DNA from: Pelomonas sp. Root405
Lineage (GTDB): Bacteria > Pseudomonadota > Gammaproteobacteria > Burkholderiales > Burkholderiaceae_C
Reading direction: 5' to 3'
Length of the DNA: 64,000 bases
Assembly: GCF_001425165.1 (NCBI RefSeq)
Contig: NZ_LMDU01000018.1
Location: 149,429-213,428, forward strand
Of the stretch, positions 54,553-63,729 are shown in pieces; position 1 is the stretch's first letter; every line of letters begins with the position of its first letter. The notes beneath the pieces were generated by a model. The model did not search any database. It was not told the origin of the DNA and saw nothing but the letters and a program-made list of their open reading frames with translations. The position numbers were made by a program, and so were the translations under genes.

Positions 54553-55358
54553 GCGCCCCAGGCTCGGGGCGCGGCGCCCTCATACGTCACGTTGTCGCAG
54601 GCCAGCGGCAAAAGCGTGCCGGCGGGCTTCTCGCTCGCCTCGATGTAGCAGGGCTGCATGCCGGCCAGGAAGGCCGGGAAGCCGTACTGGTAATGCTGGC
54701 GCGGCGTGAAGCCCATGTCCGACGTCAGCGCGGCGGTCAGCGCGGCGTAGTTCATGCGCAGCCGCCAGCGGCCTTCCTGCAGGTGCTTCTCGACGGCCAG
54801 TGCCGCCTGCACGTGGGCGCCACCGGCCAGCCCTTCCCGCTCCACCAGACGCAGCATCGGGCCAATGCGCTCGTCGCCCGCCGCGATGGGCCGGCCGTAG
54901 CCGGCGATGGCGCGGTGGCGCTGCAATTCCTCGCGCACGCAGTCGTCAAGGCCTGACCCCGACGCGATCACCTGCTGCGCGCGCTGGATGAAGCTGGCGG
55001 CACGGATGTCGATGCCACGGCCGTAGATCTCGGCCTCGGACACCGCCAGCGCCGCCGCCACGGCCAGCGTGCCCGAGCTGCGGGCGCTGCCGGCCAGCGC
55101 GGCCACGCGGTTGTTCCAGATGCGGGCGTCCGGGTAGCTGGTGTGGACCCAGATCGCATGCAGCACCTTCAGCTGCGCCGGCGTATAGCGCTGGCCAGTG
55201 ATGCCGAAGACATACAGCGCCAGCCAGTCCATGTCGCCCAAATCGGCATGCAGGTCATGGCCGCGGAACACGGCGCGCTGGCCCACGAAGGCGCCACCCA
55301 TGCGGGTGCGCAGGCGGCCGGCGTGCTCTTCAAGCGGCGAGGTCTTCTGTTCGTTCAT
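54549..55358 (-). CDS. Citrate-synthase-fold protein, half-size, degenerate active site (subunit A)
   Basis: A 269-residue protein of the citrate synthase/citryl-CoA lyase superfamily, about 60 percent of the usual size. Family features: LGDMDWLALYVFGITGQRYTP, HAIWVHTSYPDARIWNNRVAALAGSARSS, and FGFPAFLAGM-like GFPAFLAGM near the C-terminus. The usual catalytic motifs are altered: HGGA reads YGRG (112-115), GFGHPxY reads GYGRPI (153-158) and the NVDF aspartate position reads MNYA (202-205). So it may not make citrate alone. It overlaps the other half-size gene by 4 bases and probably works with it. Possible names such as citryl-CoA lyase are by fold only. Confidence 0.75.
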   Translation of the reverse strand: MNEQKTSPLEEHAGRLRTRMGGAFVGQRAVFRGHDLHADLGDMDWLALYVFGITGQRYTPAQLKVLHAIWVHTSYPDARIWNNRVAALAGSARSSGTLAVAAALAVSEAEIYGRGIDIRAASFIQRAQQVIASGSGLDDCVREELQRHRAIAGYGRPIAAGDERIGPMLRLVEREGLAGGAHVQAALAVEKHLQEGRWRLRMNYAALTAALTSDMGFTPRQHYQYGFPAFLAGMQPCYIEASEKPAGTLLPLACDNVTYEGAAPRAWGA

Positions 55359-56143
55359 GCCGCTTCCTTCAGCGGGTCGTCCTGCAGGTCCAACGCGAAG
55401 AACGGGAAGTCCTTGTAGCTGCCGGCGCGCTGCTCCAGCGCATGCGCCGCCGCACCCGGTAGGCGCAGCAGCAGGTGCAGCATCTCGCCCTGCTCCGGGC
55501 TGAAGCCGAGGTCGGCCAACGCTGCGGCAGCGACACCCGACATCGCCAGCGGCAGGCCCACGGCCGCCCCGACGGCCGCGTGATGCGCCGCCAGCCAGCG
55601 CAGGCGCGGGGTGTCGGCTATGTCGGCCAGCCGCTGCAAGGCATCACGAACGATGCCGGCCGTGACGACGCCGTTGGGCTCGAAGCCCGGCGGGTGCTCG
55701 GCGTCGGGCCAGATGGCCGACGTGGGCGCCGCGGACGACACCCAATGCGTCGCCAGCGATGCAACGTCCAGCGGCGCGTCGGTCCACAGCGTCATCGCCG
55801 CAGCCACCTCCTGCGCCCCGCCATGCCGGCCGGCGCCCACGGCCAGCGCGGCCATCAAGGCCGCTGCGGCCGGCGAGCGGCCCAGCCCCGAGCACATGGC
55901 CGCGTGCACGGCCGCATCACGCGGGCCCGCGTTGGCCAGCGCCACCGCCAGCGCCTCCAGCAGGCGCGCCTGCGCCTCGGTCGGCGCGTCCTCGCGGAAC
56001 AACAGCCACAGCATGTCGACCCAGCGGGCGCGACCCAGCATGTCGCCGTACACGTCGTAGCCGCGGCAGTGCGCGGTGCGCGTGGCAAAGCGGTCGGCGG
56101 GCTCCGCCTCTTCGCGCCAGATGCGCGTGCGCACCTGCGCCAT
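55355..56143 (-). CDS. Citrate-synthase-fold protein, half-size, keeps HGGA motif (subunit B)
   Basis: A 262-residue second member of the same superfamily. It has the N-terminal citrate-synthase-like core MLWLLFREDAPTEAQARLLEALAVALANAGPRDAA, then AALAVGAGRHGGAQEVAAAM with an intact HGGA (His107), which is the acyl-CoA histidine in true enzymes. The second and third catalytic places (around PPGFEPNG, 151-158, and GLPLAMSG, 196-203) do not match His or Asp. Its ATG shares a base with the SDR stop (TGATG), and its own end overlaps subunit A by 4 bases. With subunit A it may form a split enzyme. Function unknown. Confidence 0.72.
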   Translation of the reverse strand: MAQVRTRIWREEAEPADRFATRTAHCRGYDVYGDMLGRARWVDMLWLLFREDAPTEAQARLLEALAVALANAGPRDAAVHAAMCSGLGRSPAAAALMAALAVGAGRHGGAQEVAAAMTLWTDAPLDVASLATHWVSSAAPTSAIWPDAEHPPGFEPNGVVTAGIVRDALQRLADIADTPRLRWLAAHHAAVGAAVGLPLAMSGVAAAALADLGFSPEQGEMLHLLLRLPGAAAHALEQRAGSYKDFPFFALDLQDDPLKEAA

Positions 56144-56916
56144 CACATCAACTGGCTGAAGCCGCCGTCCACCACCAGCTCGGCGCCGACGACATAGGAC
56201 GAAGCCGGCGAGGCCAGATACAGCACCGCGTTGGCGACTTCCTCGGCCGTGCCGAAACGCTGGCTGGGCGAGCGCTGCGTCAGGTCGGCGCGCGCGGCGT
56301 CCACGGCTTCGCGGGGCACGTTGTCCCAACGGCCGAAGCCGGGCGTGTCGATGGGGCCGGGGCTGACCGCATTGACGCGGATGCCGCGCGGCGCCAGCTC
56401 CAGGCTGGCGCTGCGCACCAGCGAACGCGCCGCCGCCTTGCAGGCCGCGTAGGCCGAGAAGCCCGGCGCGCCGACCTGGTTGGCGATGGACGTCGTCACG
56501 ACGATGGACGCCCCCGGGCGCAGCAGCGGCAGCGCGCGCTGGATGGTGAAGAACACACCCTTGAAGGCGACGTTGTTCATCGCGTCGAACTGGTCTTCGC
56601 TCATGAACTCGATGGGCATCGGCGAGCCGCCGGTGGCGTTCAGCACCAGCAGGTCGAGGTGGCCGAACCTGGCCTTCACCTGCGCCATCAGGCGGTCGAT
56701 GTCGTCCAGCTTGCCGGCGTCGCTGCGCTCGGCCAGCAGGTCGTGGCCCAGGCTGTCGCGCGCCGCAGCCAGCGTCGCTTCATCGCGGCCGGTGATCATC
56801 ACGCTGGCGCCCTGCGCCATGAAGAGCCTGGCCGTGGCCAGGCCGATGCCGCTGTTGCCACCGGTGATGAGGGCCGTCTTGCCCAGCAGTGATCCGGTAT
56901 TCGTCATGTCGCTCAT
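56143..56916 (-). CDS. SDR family oxidoreductase
   Basis: A 257-residue NAD(P)-dependent dehydrogenase of the classical short-chain type. Motifs: ALITGGNSGIGLATA (Gly-rich cofactor loop), LVLNATGGSP (in place of the usual NNAG), the catalytic Ser in VVTTSIANQVG, YAACKAA with Tyr and Lys, and AVSPGPIDTPGFG. It has no signal peptide. ITGRDEAT after strand 2 has an Arg, which favours NADP(H). The ATG at 56916 overlaps the ThDP enzyme stop by 4 bases, so it works in the same pathway. It could reduce the ketone made by the ThDP enzyme. Confidence 0.92.
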   Translation of the reverse strand: MSDMTNTGSLLGKTALITGGNSGIGLATARLFMAQGASVMITGRDEATLAAARDSLGHDLLAERSDAGKLDDIDRLMAQVKARFGHLDLLVLNATGGSPMPIEFMSEDQFDAMNNVAFKGVFFTIQRALPLLRPGASIVVTTSIANQVGAPGFSAYAACKAAARSLVRSASLELAPRGIRVNAVSPGPIDTPGFGRWDNVPREAVDAARADLTQRSPSQRFGTAEEVANAVLYLASPASSYVVGAELVVDGGFSQLM

Positions 56917-58757
56917 TTCGCAGTCCCAAGGGTTTTCATTCGAAGATTCATCGGCGGCACTTCCTCGCCGTCGATGCGCACATCCAGCAGCGTCGGCCCG
57001 CCGCGCGACAGGATGGCGTTGAAGTCCAGCGCGTCGAGGTCGGCCGGCGAGCGCACCACATGGCCCGGGATGCCCATGGCGGCGGCCATCATGGCGAAGT
57101 CCACCTTGGGCAGCTGGAAGCCGATGGGCTCCGCACCCGCCAGGCGCTGGCCGTGCTTGACCATGCCCAGCGCGCCGTCGTTCAGCACGACATAGAGCAC
57201 CGGCAGGCCCAGCTCGGCGGCCACGGTGATCTCCTGGCCGTTCATCAGATAGCTGCCGTCGCCCGTCAGGCAGACGACCGGGCAGCGGCGGTTGGCCATC
57301 GCGATGCCCACGGCCGAGCCGATGGCCCAGCCCATGGGCGCGAAGTCCATCGTCACGCGCAGCCAGCTGGACGGGCGCGTGCGCCGTTCCTGGCCCGCCG
57401 GCAGGTAGGGCCCGCCGGGCAGGCGGCCGCTGCGTTGGTCATGCGGCGCGAGGTAGTGCACAGCCCAGGCGGCGCTGTTGCCGGCGTCGGCGACAAAGCG
57501 GGTCTGCGGCGGGCAGCGCTCGGAAAGCGTGGCCAGCAGGCGCTGCGGCTTGACCGGCGTGCTGTCGCTGTGGATGGCGGTCGGGCTGTCCACCATGGCC
57601 TCGTAGGCCTGGCGTGCTTTCTGTGGATGCAGGAAGGGCAGCACGGTGGCGTCCTGCCCGTTGTTGGACGGCGCCAGCAAGGTGATCAGCTGCTCGCACA
57701 CCGACTTGATATGGCCGCGCACATGCAGCCGCGCCGTCGGCGAGCGCATCAGGTTCTCGTCGCTGTCGTCCACATGCACGAGGCGGCTGTTCAGCAGGTG
57801 GGTGGACCAGCCACCGCTGTTGAACTCGCCGAAGCCCGTGCCCAGCGCGACGACCAGGTCGGGCTCGCTGGACAGCAGCTCGGCCGCGCTGGCGTGGCCG
57901 CCAAAGCCGAACACGCCGCGAAAGCGCGGGTGGCGCGGGTTGATGAAGCCCTTGCCGTCCGGCGTGGCGATGAAATGGCCGTCGGTCAGCTGCACCAGCT
58001 GCATCAGCTCGTTGGCGGCCTCGCCGCAGCCGTCGCCGATCAGCCAGACCGGCGCACGAGCCGAGAACAGTAGGCGCGCCAGCTGGCGCACGGCGGGCAG
58101 GTCCACCAGCGCCGGTGCGCGGCGCAGCAGGCCGGAGAAGTCGGGCGTCTCCAGGTCGTGCGGCAGCGGCTGGCGCAGGATGTCCACCGGGATGGACAGG
58201 TGGCTCGGCCCGCTCGGCGCGCGCTGCGCATGCATCAGCGCGTTGAACAGCTTGATGGGCAGCTGCTCGGCATGCGAGACCAGCGAGTTGTAGCGCGTGC
58301 ACGGGCGGAACATCGCCATCGTGTTGATGCCCGTGCAGCTCGACTCCTGCAGCGCGCCCTTGCCGAAGTTCTTGATCGGGGGCTGGCCGGTGATGACCAG
58401 CATCGGCACGTTGTTGTCATAGGCGCAGGCCACGCCGGTGATCAGGTTGGTGGCGCCCGGCCCGGAGGTGGCGATGCACACACCGATCTTGCCGGTCTCG
58501 CGGGCATAGCCGTCAGCCATGTAGGCGGCACCCTGCTCGTTGCGGGCGACGACGGCCTGCGGGCCGCCGCGCCGGCCGCTGCGGGCCAGCGCGTTGTACA
58601 GCGGCTCGATGGCGCCGCCGGGCACGCCGAAGACGTACTCGACGCCGAGGGCCTCAAGCGCCTCGACCAGCATGTCGGCGGCGTCACGGGCAGCGGGCTG
58701 GTGCGCCGAGTCGGGCGCGGCGGCATAGAAAGGGGCAAGAGCAGTGTTTGATTCCAC
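56913..58757 (-). CDS. Thiamine-diphosphate-dependent enzyme, acetolactate synthase-like
   Basis: A 614-residue ThDP enzyme with the three domains of the acetolactate synthase/glyoxylate carboligase family. The N-terminal domain has VPGGAIEPLYNALA and the catalytic Glu in ARNEQGAAYMADGYAR. The middle FAD/Rossmann-type domain is present. The C-terminal ThDP motif is GDGSYLMNGQE followed by VVLNDGALGMVKHGQ. The start is uncertain: GTG at 58757 is chosen because homology begins about 40 residues later; longer frames include unlikely sequence. A carboligase acting on 2-oxoacids is likely, but its neighbours are not ilv genes, so the product may be unusual. First gene of a four-gene unit. Confidence 0.85.
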   Translation of the reverse strand: MESNTALAPFYAAAPDSAHQPAARDAADMLVEALEALGVEYVFGVPGGAIEPLYNALARSGRRGGPQAVVARNEQGAAYMADGYARETGKIGVCIATSGPGATNLITGVACAYDNNVPMLVITGQPPIKNFGKGALQESSCTGINTMAMFRPCTRYNSLVSHAEQLPIKLFNALMHAQRAPSGPSHLSIPVDILRQPLPHDLETPDFSGLLRRAPALVDLPAVRQLARLLFSARAPVWLIGDGCGEAANELMQLVQLTDGHFIATPDGKGFINPRHPRFRGVFGFGGHASAAELLSSEPDLVVALGTGFGEFNSGGWSTHLLNSRLVHVDDSDENLMRSPTARLHVRGHIKSVCEQLITLLAPSNNGQDATVLPFLHPQKARQAYEAMVDSPTAIHSDSTPVKPQRLLATLSERCPPQTRFVADAGNSAAWAVHYLAPHDQRSGRLPGGPYLPAGQERRTRPSSWLRVTMDFAPMGWAIGSAVGIAMANRRCPVVCLTGDGSYLMNGQEITVAAELGLPVLYVVLNDGALGMVKHGQRLAGAEPIGFQLPKVDFAMMAAAMGIPGHVVRSPADLDALDFNAILSRGGPTLLDVRIDGEEVPPMNLRMKTLGTAK

Positions 58758-59107
58758 GGTGCGGCAGCGGCAGGCAATAGGACACCGCAGCGGGCTGCGG
58801 AACCATTGCTTGCGCAAAGGCACCTGGCGGGTCCGCACGGCATCTGGAACTGGATGAGTCCACCGAGGCGGACCCTTGAACGGCCAATGGACGCAATGTC
58901 CCAACGGCCTTGCTCCCCCTGCGTGTGCGCGGTGGACCTGACTAGCCCCGCGTCATCTTTAGTCTGCGCATGAAGCCGTTAGCACCGCGCAGTGGACGCA
59001 ACTGTATCGAGGTGAAACTTACCCACATCCCCGCGAATGCGGGAAAACACGGGCCGGCCAGGGCCCAGTCGTGAACTAGTACCGCACGGCGCGGGGTCAG
59101 GGCTTGC
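58758..59107. promoter_or_regulatory. Intergenic region upstream of the ThDP operon, no gene seen
   Basis: A 350-base gap that must hold the promoter of the ThDP-SDR-citrate-synthase-like operon. It contains a 9-base direct repeat, TGGACGCAA, at 58889-58897 and 58993-59001, and a short hairpin (CCCGC-GAAT-GCGGG at 59030-59043) that lies just after the convergent side of the peptidase gene. No clear -35/-10 pair was seen. Confidence 0.4.
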
Positions 59108-60358
59108 CTAGGGCTTGCCTCTTGCGCCGGTCAGCCGCGCGACAGCGGCGAGTGTGGTCTGCGCCGCGTTCAGGCCGAGCAGGAAGTCCTTGTCCGAGTA
59201 CGTGTCGTACAGATCGGTCGGCTGGTGCCAATGGGGGTTCCAGCCCGCGCCGATCTGCATGCCGCGCTCGTTCTCGCGCACCGAGACGGCGGGCGCATGG
59301 TCCATGAAGGGCACCGAGTCGGTGTTGGTCATGCGGTTGCCGACGGCCACAGGGTAGTCTGTCGCATAGGTCTCGTTGGCCGCGCGCATGGCCCAGGCCA
59401 GCTTGGCGGACGCATCCGCCTGCTTGGAGTTGACCTGGAACTCCACATTCACGTCCGCCTCGGCGCGCTGGGCCGAAGGCGCGGTGTAGACCGGCTGGCC
59501 GCGCGCGTCGAGCACCGGCTTGCCTGCAGCGTCGAGCTTCGGGATGGGCATGCCATGGTCGAACAGCAGCATGTCGTGCTGGATGACGGCCAGCCACCTG
59601 GGCTCGGGGTAGCGACCCGAGCCCTTGGGCGATTCGATGCCCTGCAAATCTTTGCGCTGGGCCACATAGGCATGGGCACCGTTCAAGCCGCTCTCTTCGT
59701 TGTTCCAGAGGATGAAGCGGATGGACCGCTCCGTAGTCACGCCCGGCGCATTGAAGACGCGCGCCAGCTCCATCACCAGCGCCGTGCCCGAGCCATCGTC
59801 ATTGGCCGCCTCGCCGAAACCGAGGCCGTCCATGTGGGCCGACACGATGACCATCTCGTCGGGGCGGGTTGCGCCGACCTTGGTGCAATAGACGCTCTCA
59901 CGCGGGCCGGTGCCCAGCGGCGTCAGCTCCGAGTTCAGTGCCCGCAGCTTCTCGTCCGGTTGGGCCATCGGGTCGTTGTTCACGCCGATGGGCGCTCGCT
60001 TGCCAAACAGCGTGCCACCGCCCTGCGCCGCCGGGCCGGCTGCACGCACCGGCTGCAGCTGCACGGGACCACGCTTGGCCGGCTCAGTAAATTCGTAGCG
60101 CAGGCGCTCGGTGGCCGTGCAGCCATAGCTCTGCAGCTGCGCCTCGATCCAGTCCAGCGCCGCCCGGTTGCGCGCCGTGCCCTGGCGCCGGTCGCCGAAC
60201 TGCGTCAGGCCCTTGATGGTGGCCTTGTACTTGTCGAGTTCCAGCTGGTTGACGAGGGGCGCCACAGGGTCGGCCGTGTCGACGGGCGCCAGCTGGGCCA
60301 TGGCGTTCAGGCAGGTGGTGGCCAGCAAGGCGGCAGCAAGAGCGTGTTTGGAGCGCAT
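59108..60358 (-). CDS. M28 family zinc aminopeptidase, exported
   Basis: A 416-residue exported metallopeptidase. The signal peptide is ALAAALLATTCLNAMA. The co-catalytic zinc ligands are visible: VSAHMDGLG (His, Asp), GEAANDDGSGTA (Asp), ILWNNEESGLNGA (Glu pair with the general base), the DSVPF aspartate region and a closing HWHQPTDLYDTY histidine. It would release N-terminal amino acids from peptides in the periplasm or medium. The ATG at 60358 is chosen over a TTG three codons upstream. It stands alone, 66 bases from the next gene on the same strand. Confidence 0.92.
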   Translation of the reverse strand: MRSKHALAAALLATTCLNAMAQLAPVDTADPVAPLVNQLELDKYKATIKGLTQFGDRRQGTARNRAALDWIEAQLQSYGCTATERLRYEFTEPAKRGPVQLQPVRAAGPAAQGGGTLFGKRAPIGVNNDPMAQPDEKLRALNSELTPLGTGPRESVYCTKVGATRPDEMVIVSAHMDGLGFGEAANDDGSGTALVMELARVFNAPGVTTERSIRFILWNNEESGLNGAHAYVAQRKDLQGIESPKGSGRYPEPRWLAVIQHDMLLFDHGMPIPKLDAAGKPVLDARGQPVYTAPSAQRAEADVNVEFQVNSKQADASAKLAWAMRAANETYATDYPVAVGNRMTNTDSVPFMDHAPAVSVRENERGMQIGAGWNPHWHQPTDLYDTYSDKDFLLGLNAAQTTLAAVARLTGARGKP

Positions 60359-60424
60359 CGTGAGCAAGTGGGAGTCGGGTGTGGCTCATCCTAGGCCCGC
60401 TGCGGCGGCGCTCGACGACCGTGG

Positions 60425-61339
60425 TCAACCGCGCGGATCGGCCAGGCTCGCCGACAGCAGCAAGGCGGGCTCGTCGCGGTCATCGGGGTCCGTCACAAGC
60501 AGCAGCTGCAGCACGCCGTTCGCCTCGGTCACCGCGATGCCCTCGGCCTTGCAGCGCAGGGACAGCGGCCATACGCCAAGCAAGCGCCCGTCGGCCGCCA
60601 CGACACCGACGGCAGATCCCCGGCAGGGACCGTCCGCGTAGTTGTCATCGGTCGCCTCCGCCGCCGCGCAGAACACCCAGCTGCCGTCCAGCAGCGCCGC
60701 GCCGTCGGTGAAGCACAGCGGCACGCCCTCGATGGCCCCCAGATCAATCGGCGTGCTCGCCACCGGCTCGGGCGCCCGCCCTGCGCCGTCCAGCCACGCC
60801 TGGATCGCCAGCCAGTCGTAACCGATGAGCCCGTTGACCGGGCTGGCCTGGTTGCCCCGCTGCAGCAGGCAGAAGCGGCCGGCAGCGACGAAGGCGCCTT
60901 CGATGTTCAGCTGCGCGTGCCGGGCCTGCAGCGGCTCGTACAACGGCGAGAGGTCGATCACGCGAACGGCGCCGTCGATGTCACCCGCCTCGTTGAACGC
61001 CAGCAGCGCAGCGCGTTGGCGTTGCGGCCGGGACCCGGAACCGAGGGCCAGCAGCGCGCCGTGCGGGCAGTGGGGCGAGGGCGGCAAGTGCGCCAGCGCC
61101 TCCAGGTCGGGCTTGGCGGCCTTGCGGGCCTTGGGCTCGTCGGGCAGCTCGCCGTCGAAGAGCCGGTGCAGCCGGCCGGAGTGCTCGCCCCCGAGATCAA
61201 ACGCGGCCAGCGTGTGCTCGTCGTCGGCAACGACAAACAGTCGCTGGCCCAGCTGAACCAAGCCGCTGGCGGCGCTGAGGTGGCCCAACGCGGCGTTGGT
61301 CTCGACAGACAGGGTGCGGGCGACTCGGACCTTCAGCAT
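60425..61339 (-). CDS. Protein of unknown function, DUF6929-like, beta-propeller-type
   Basis: A 304-residue cytoplasmic protein without signal peptide. It has repeated strands such as GLVQLGQRLFVVADDEHTLAAFDL, DLEALAHLPPSPHCPHGALLALGSGSR and LNIEGAFVAAGRFCLLQRGN that suggest a beta-propeller-like fold. SRPQRQRAALLAF and KAEGIAVTEANGVLQLLLVTDPDD also match the conserved pattern I associate with DUF6929. No catalytic residues are evident. The ATG at 61339 is chosen; longer frames look non-coding. It is divergent from the tail-specific protease gene by 203 bases. Confidence 0.68.
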   Translation of the reverse strand: MLKVRVARTLSVETNAALGHLSAASGLVQLGQRLFVVADDEHTLAAFDLGGEHSGRLHRLFDGELPDEPKARKAAKPDLEALAHLPPSPHCPHGALLALGSGSRPQRQRAALLAFNEAGDIDGAVRVIDLSPLYEPLQARHAQLNIEGAFVAAGRFCLLQRGNQASPVNGLIGYDWLAIQAWLDGAGRAPEPVASTPIDLGAIEGVPLCFTDGAALLDGSWVFCAAAEATDDNYADGPCRGSAVGVVAADGRLLGVWPLSLRCKAEGIAVTEANGVLQLLLVTDPDDRDEPALLLSASLADPRG

Positions 61340-61542
61340 GGCAACGCTTCCCGGGAGTTTGCGGGCGATGCTAGCGGGGCTGCCGCTTTGCAGCGGTTGC
61401 GGGCCCAGGTGGCCACGGCGCGCGGCTCCCATTGCCATCAATTGCCCGCCGCGTGAGGTCCCGCCGGACCTGCCCCAGGGCATTCACGCCAGACATGGCA
61501 CCATCCAAACGTGCAAATCCGCGTGCGGGACCGTGTGAAGGA

Positions 61543-63729
61543 ATGAGAGTGAGACACAAGCTGTTGGGGTTGATGCTGGCCGTTGCGGCCGCAATGCCGC
61601 TTGCCACCGCTGATACGGCGCTGGCTTATCCGCCGCTGCTCGAGCCCGGCGCGCAGGACGCCAAGGCGGCCCGCCTGGCGGCGGACCTGCTGTCGCGCTA
61701 CCACTACAAGGCCATGCCGCTGGACGACGCGCTGTCGAGCCAGGTGTTCGATCAGTACCTGAAGCTGCTCGACCCCGAGAAGCTGTACTTCCTGCGGTCC
61801 GACATCGACCGCCTGGCGGCTGACCGCACCCGGCTCGACGACGCCATCCTGAACGAAGACCTGCGCACACCGTTCGCGATCTTCAACCTCTACGAACGCC
61901 GCGCCGCCGAGCGCATGGCTTTCGCGCGCAGCCTTCTGGCCAAGGGCTTCGACTTTGAGCGCAACGAGACGCTGATGATCGACCGCAAGGACCAGCCCTG
62001 GCCGGCGAGCGAGGCCGAGGCGCAGGAGCTCTGGCGCAAGCGCGTCAAGAACGACTGGCTGCGCCTCAGGCTCGCCGGCCGGGACGACGCGGCCATCCGC
62101 AAGCTGCTGGACAAGCGCTACGACAACAACGCCAAACGGCTGGCCAAGATCAACAGCGCGGATGCCTTCCAGGCGTTCATGAACGCCTACACCACGGCGA
62201 TCGAGCCGCACACCAACTACCTCGGGCCGCGCGCCGCCGAGAACTTCGACATCGCGATGCGCCTGTCGCTGGTGGGCATCGGCGCCGTCCTGACTGAAAA
62301 CGACGGCCACATCACCATTCGCGAACTGGTGGCAGGCGGGCCGGCCATGGTGTCGGGCCAGCTCCAGGTGGGCGACCGCATCGTCGGCGTCGGCCAAGGA
62401 CCGTCAGGCCCGATGGAGGATGTGGTCGGCTGGCGCCTGGACGACGTGGTGGCGCTGATCCGCGGCAAGGCGGCGTCGACGGTGCGGCTTGACATCCTGC
62501 CGGCGGACGGCGGGCCCGACGCGCCGGTCAAGACCATCGCCCTGGTCCGCGACACCATCAAGATGCAGGACAGCGCGGCCAAGGCCAAGGTGTACTCGGT
62601 GACGACCGGCGACGGCAAGCGCCGGGTCGGCGTCATCACCCTGCCCTCGTTCTACGAGGACGTCGCGGCCATGCAGAACGGCACCAAGGACTACCGCAGC
62701 GCCGCGCGCGACGTGGCCCGGCTGTTGCAGGACCTGAAGGCCCAGCAGGTCGAAGGCGTGCTGATCGACCTGCGCAACAACGGCGGCGGCTCGCTGCGCG
62801 AGGCGGTGGAGCTGACGGGCCTGTTTCTCGGCAAGGTGCCCGTGGTGCAGACCCGCAATGCCAAGGGCGAGGTCTCTGTCGCCACCAATACCGATACCGC
62901 GGTGGCCTGGCAGGGGCCGCTGGCGGTGCTGATCAACCGGGGCTCGGCATCGGCATCGGAGATCTTCGCGGCCGCGGTCCAGGACTACGGCCGCGGCCTG
63001 GTCATCGGCGAGCCCAGCTTCGGCAAAGGCACGGTCCAGACGGTCGCCCGGCTCGACCAGATCGCCAGGAATGCCAAGCCGACATTCGGCGACCTGAAGT
63101 TGACCATCGCGCAGTTCTTCCGCGTGAATGGCGGGACGACGCAACTGCATGGCGTGACGCCGGACATCCGCGTCCCCGCGGTGGGCGACGACAGCCCGTT
63201 CGGCGAGTCGAGCTTCGGCAACGCCCTGCCCGGGACGCGCATCCCGGCGGTCGACCACCAACCCGTCGGCGACCTGAAACCCCATCTGCCCCGCCTGAAG
63301 GCCTGGCACGAGAGCCGCGTGCAGCGAGACCGCGACTACCAGGACCTGGTGGAGGACCTGGCCAAGGCACGGGCGCAGCGCAAGAACAATGTGATTTCGC
63401 TCAACGAGGACGTGCGGCGCAAGGAGCGCGCCGCGCAGGAAAAGCGCCTGGTCGCCCTGCTGGGGGGCGCCGCCGCGAGCGCCGCGTCGGGCGCGGGCGG
63501 CACCCTGGCGGACGACGGCCTGCAATTCAACGAGCGCCAGCTCGCCCGCAACCTCGCCGCCCAGAAAGCCCGCGACGATGCCAACGACGCCATCCTGAAT
63601 GAGGCCGTCAACATCGTGTCCGACAGCGTCGCGTTGAAGGCCGGCAAGTCGCACGTGGCGGCGAGCGCCTCGTCGACGCGCCCCACGGTGATCAAGGCCC
63701 TGCTACTCCCGGGTTCATCGGAGCAATAG
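61543..63729 (+). CDS. prc: Carboxy-terminal (tail-specific) protease
   Basis: A 728-residue periplasmic serine protease of family S41 that degrades proteins marked at the C-terminus, including mislocalised or ssrA-tagged ones and some lipoprotein substrates. The signal peptide runs to about ATADTALA. N-terminal helical domain, then a PDZ domain around LVGIGAVLTENDGHITIRELV, then the catalytic Ser in NRGSASASEIFAA and Lys in GEPSFGKGTVQT. The C-terminal part (after about residue 570) matches the DUF3340 type helical tail. The ATG at 61543 has GAAGGA upstream. Confidence 0.93.
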   Translation: MRVRHKLLGLMLAVAAAMPLATADTALAYPPLLEPGAQDAKAARLAADLLSRYHYKAMPLDDALSSQVFDQYLKLLDPEKLYFLRSDIDRLAADRTRLDDAILNEDLRTPFAIFNLYERRAAERMAFARSLLAKGFDFERNETLMIDRKDQPWPASEAEAQELWRKRVKNDWLRLRLAGRDDAAIRKLLDKRYDNNAKRLAKINSADAFQAFMNAYTTAIEPHTNYLGPRAAENFDIAMRLSLVGIGAVLTENDGHITIRELVAGGPAMVSGQLQVGDRIVGVGQGPSGPMEDVVGWRLDDVVALIRGKAASTVRLDILPADGGPDAPVKTIALVRDTIKMQDSAAKAKVYSVTTGDGKRRVGVITLPSFYEDVAAMQNGTKDYRSAARDVARLLQDLKAQQVEGVLIDLRNNGGGSLREAVELTGLFLGKVPVVQTRNAKGEVSVATNTDTAVAWQGPLAVLINRGSASASEIFAAAVQDYGRGLVIGEPSFGKGTVQTVARLDQIARNAKPTFGDLKLTIAQFFRVNGGTTQLHGVTPDIRVPAVGDDSPFGESSFGNALPGTRIPAVDHQPVGDLKPHLPRLKAWHESRVQRDRDYQDLVEDLAKARAQRKNNVISLNEDVRRKERAAQEKRLVALLGGAAASAASGAGGTLADDGLQFNERQLARNLAAQKARDDANDAILNEAVNIVSDSVALKAGKSHVAASASSTRPTVIKALLLPGSSEQ

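Noticed and set aside
54549..56143. One citrate synthase gene split by a sequencing error
   Set aside because: Each half has its own start, a 4-base ATGA junction of the kind seen at neighbouring genes, and each separately spans a citrate-synthase-like core, so they look like paralogues and not fragments. Resequencing would still be decisive.
59030..59043. Intrinsic terminator CCCGC-GAAT-GCGGG
   Set aside because: The stem is only five base pairs and is followed by AAAA rather than T on the plus strand, with no gene ending there in that direction.
58758..59107. Small RNA or tRNA gene
   Set aside because: No cloverleaf, CCA end or strong terminator; only short repeats and hairpins are visible.
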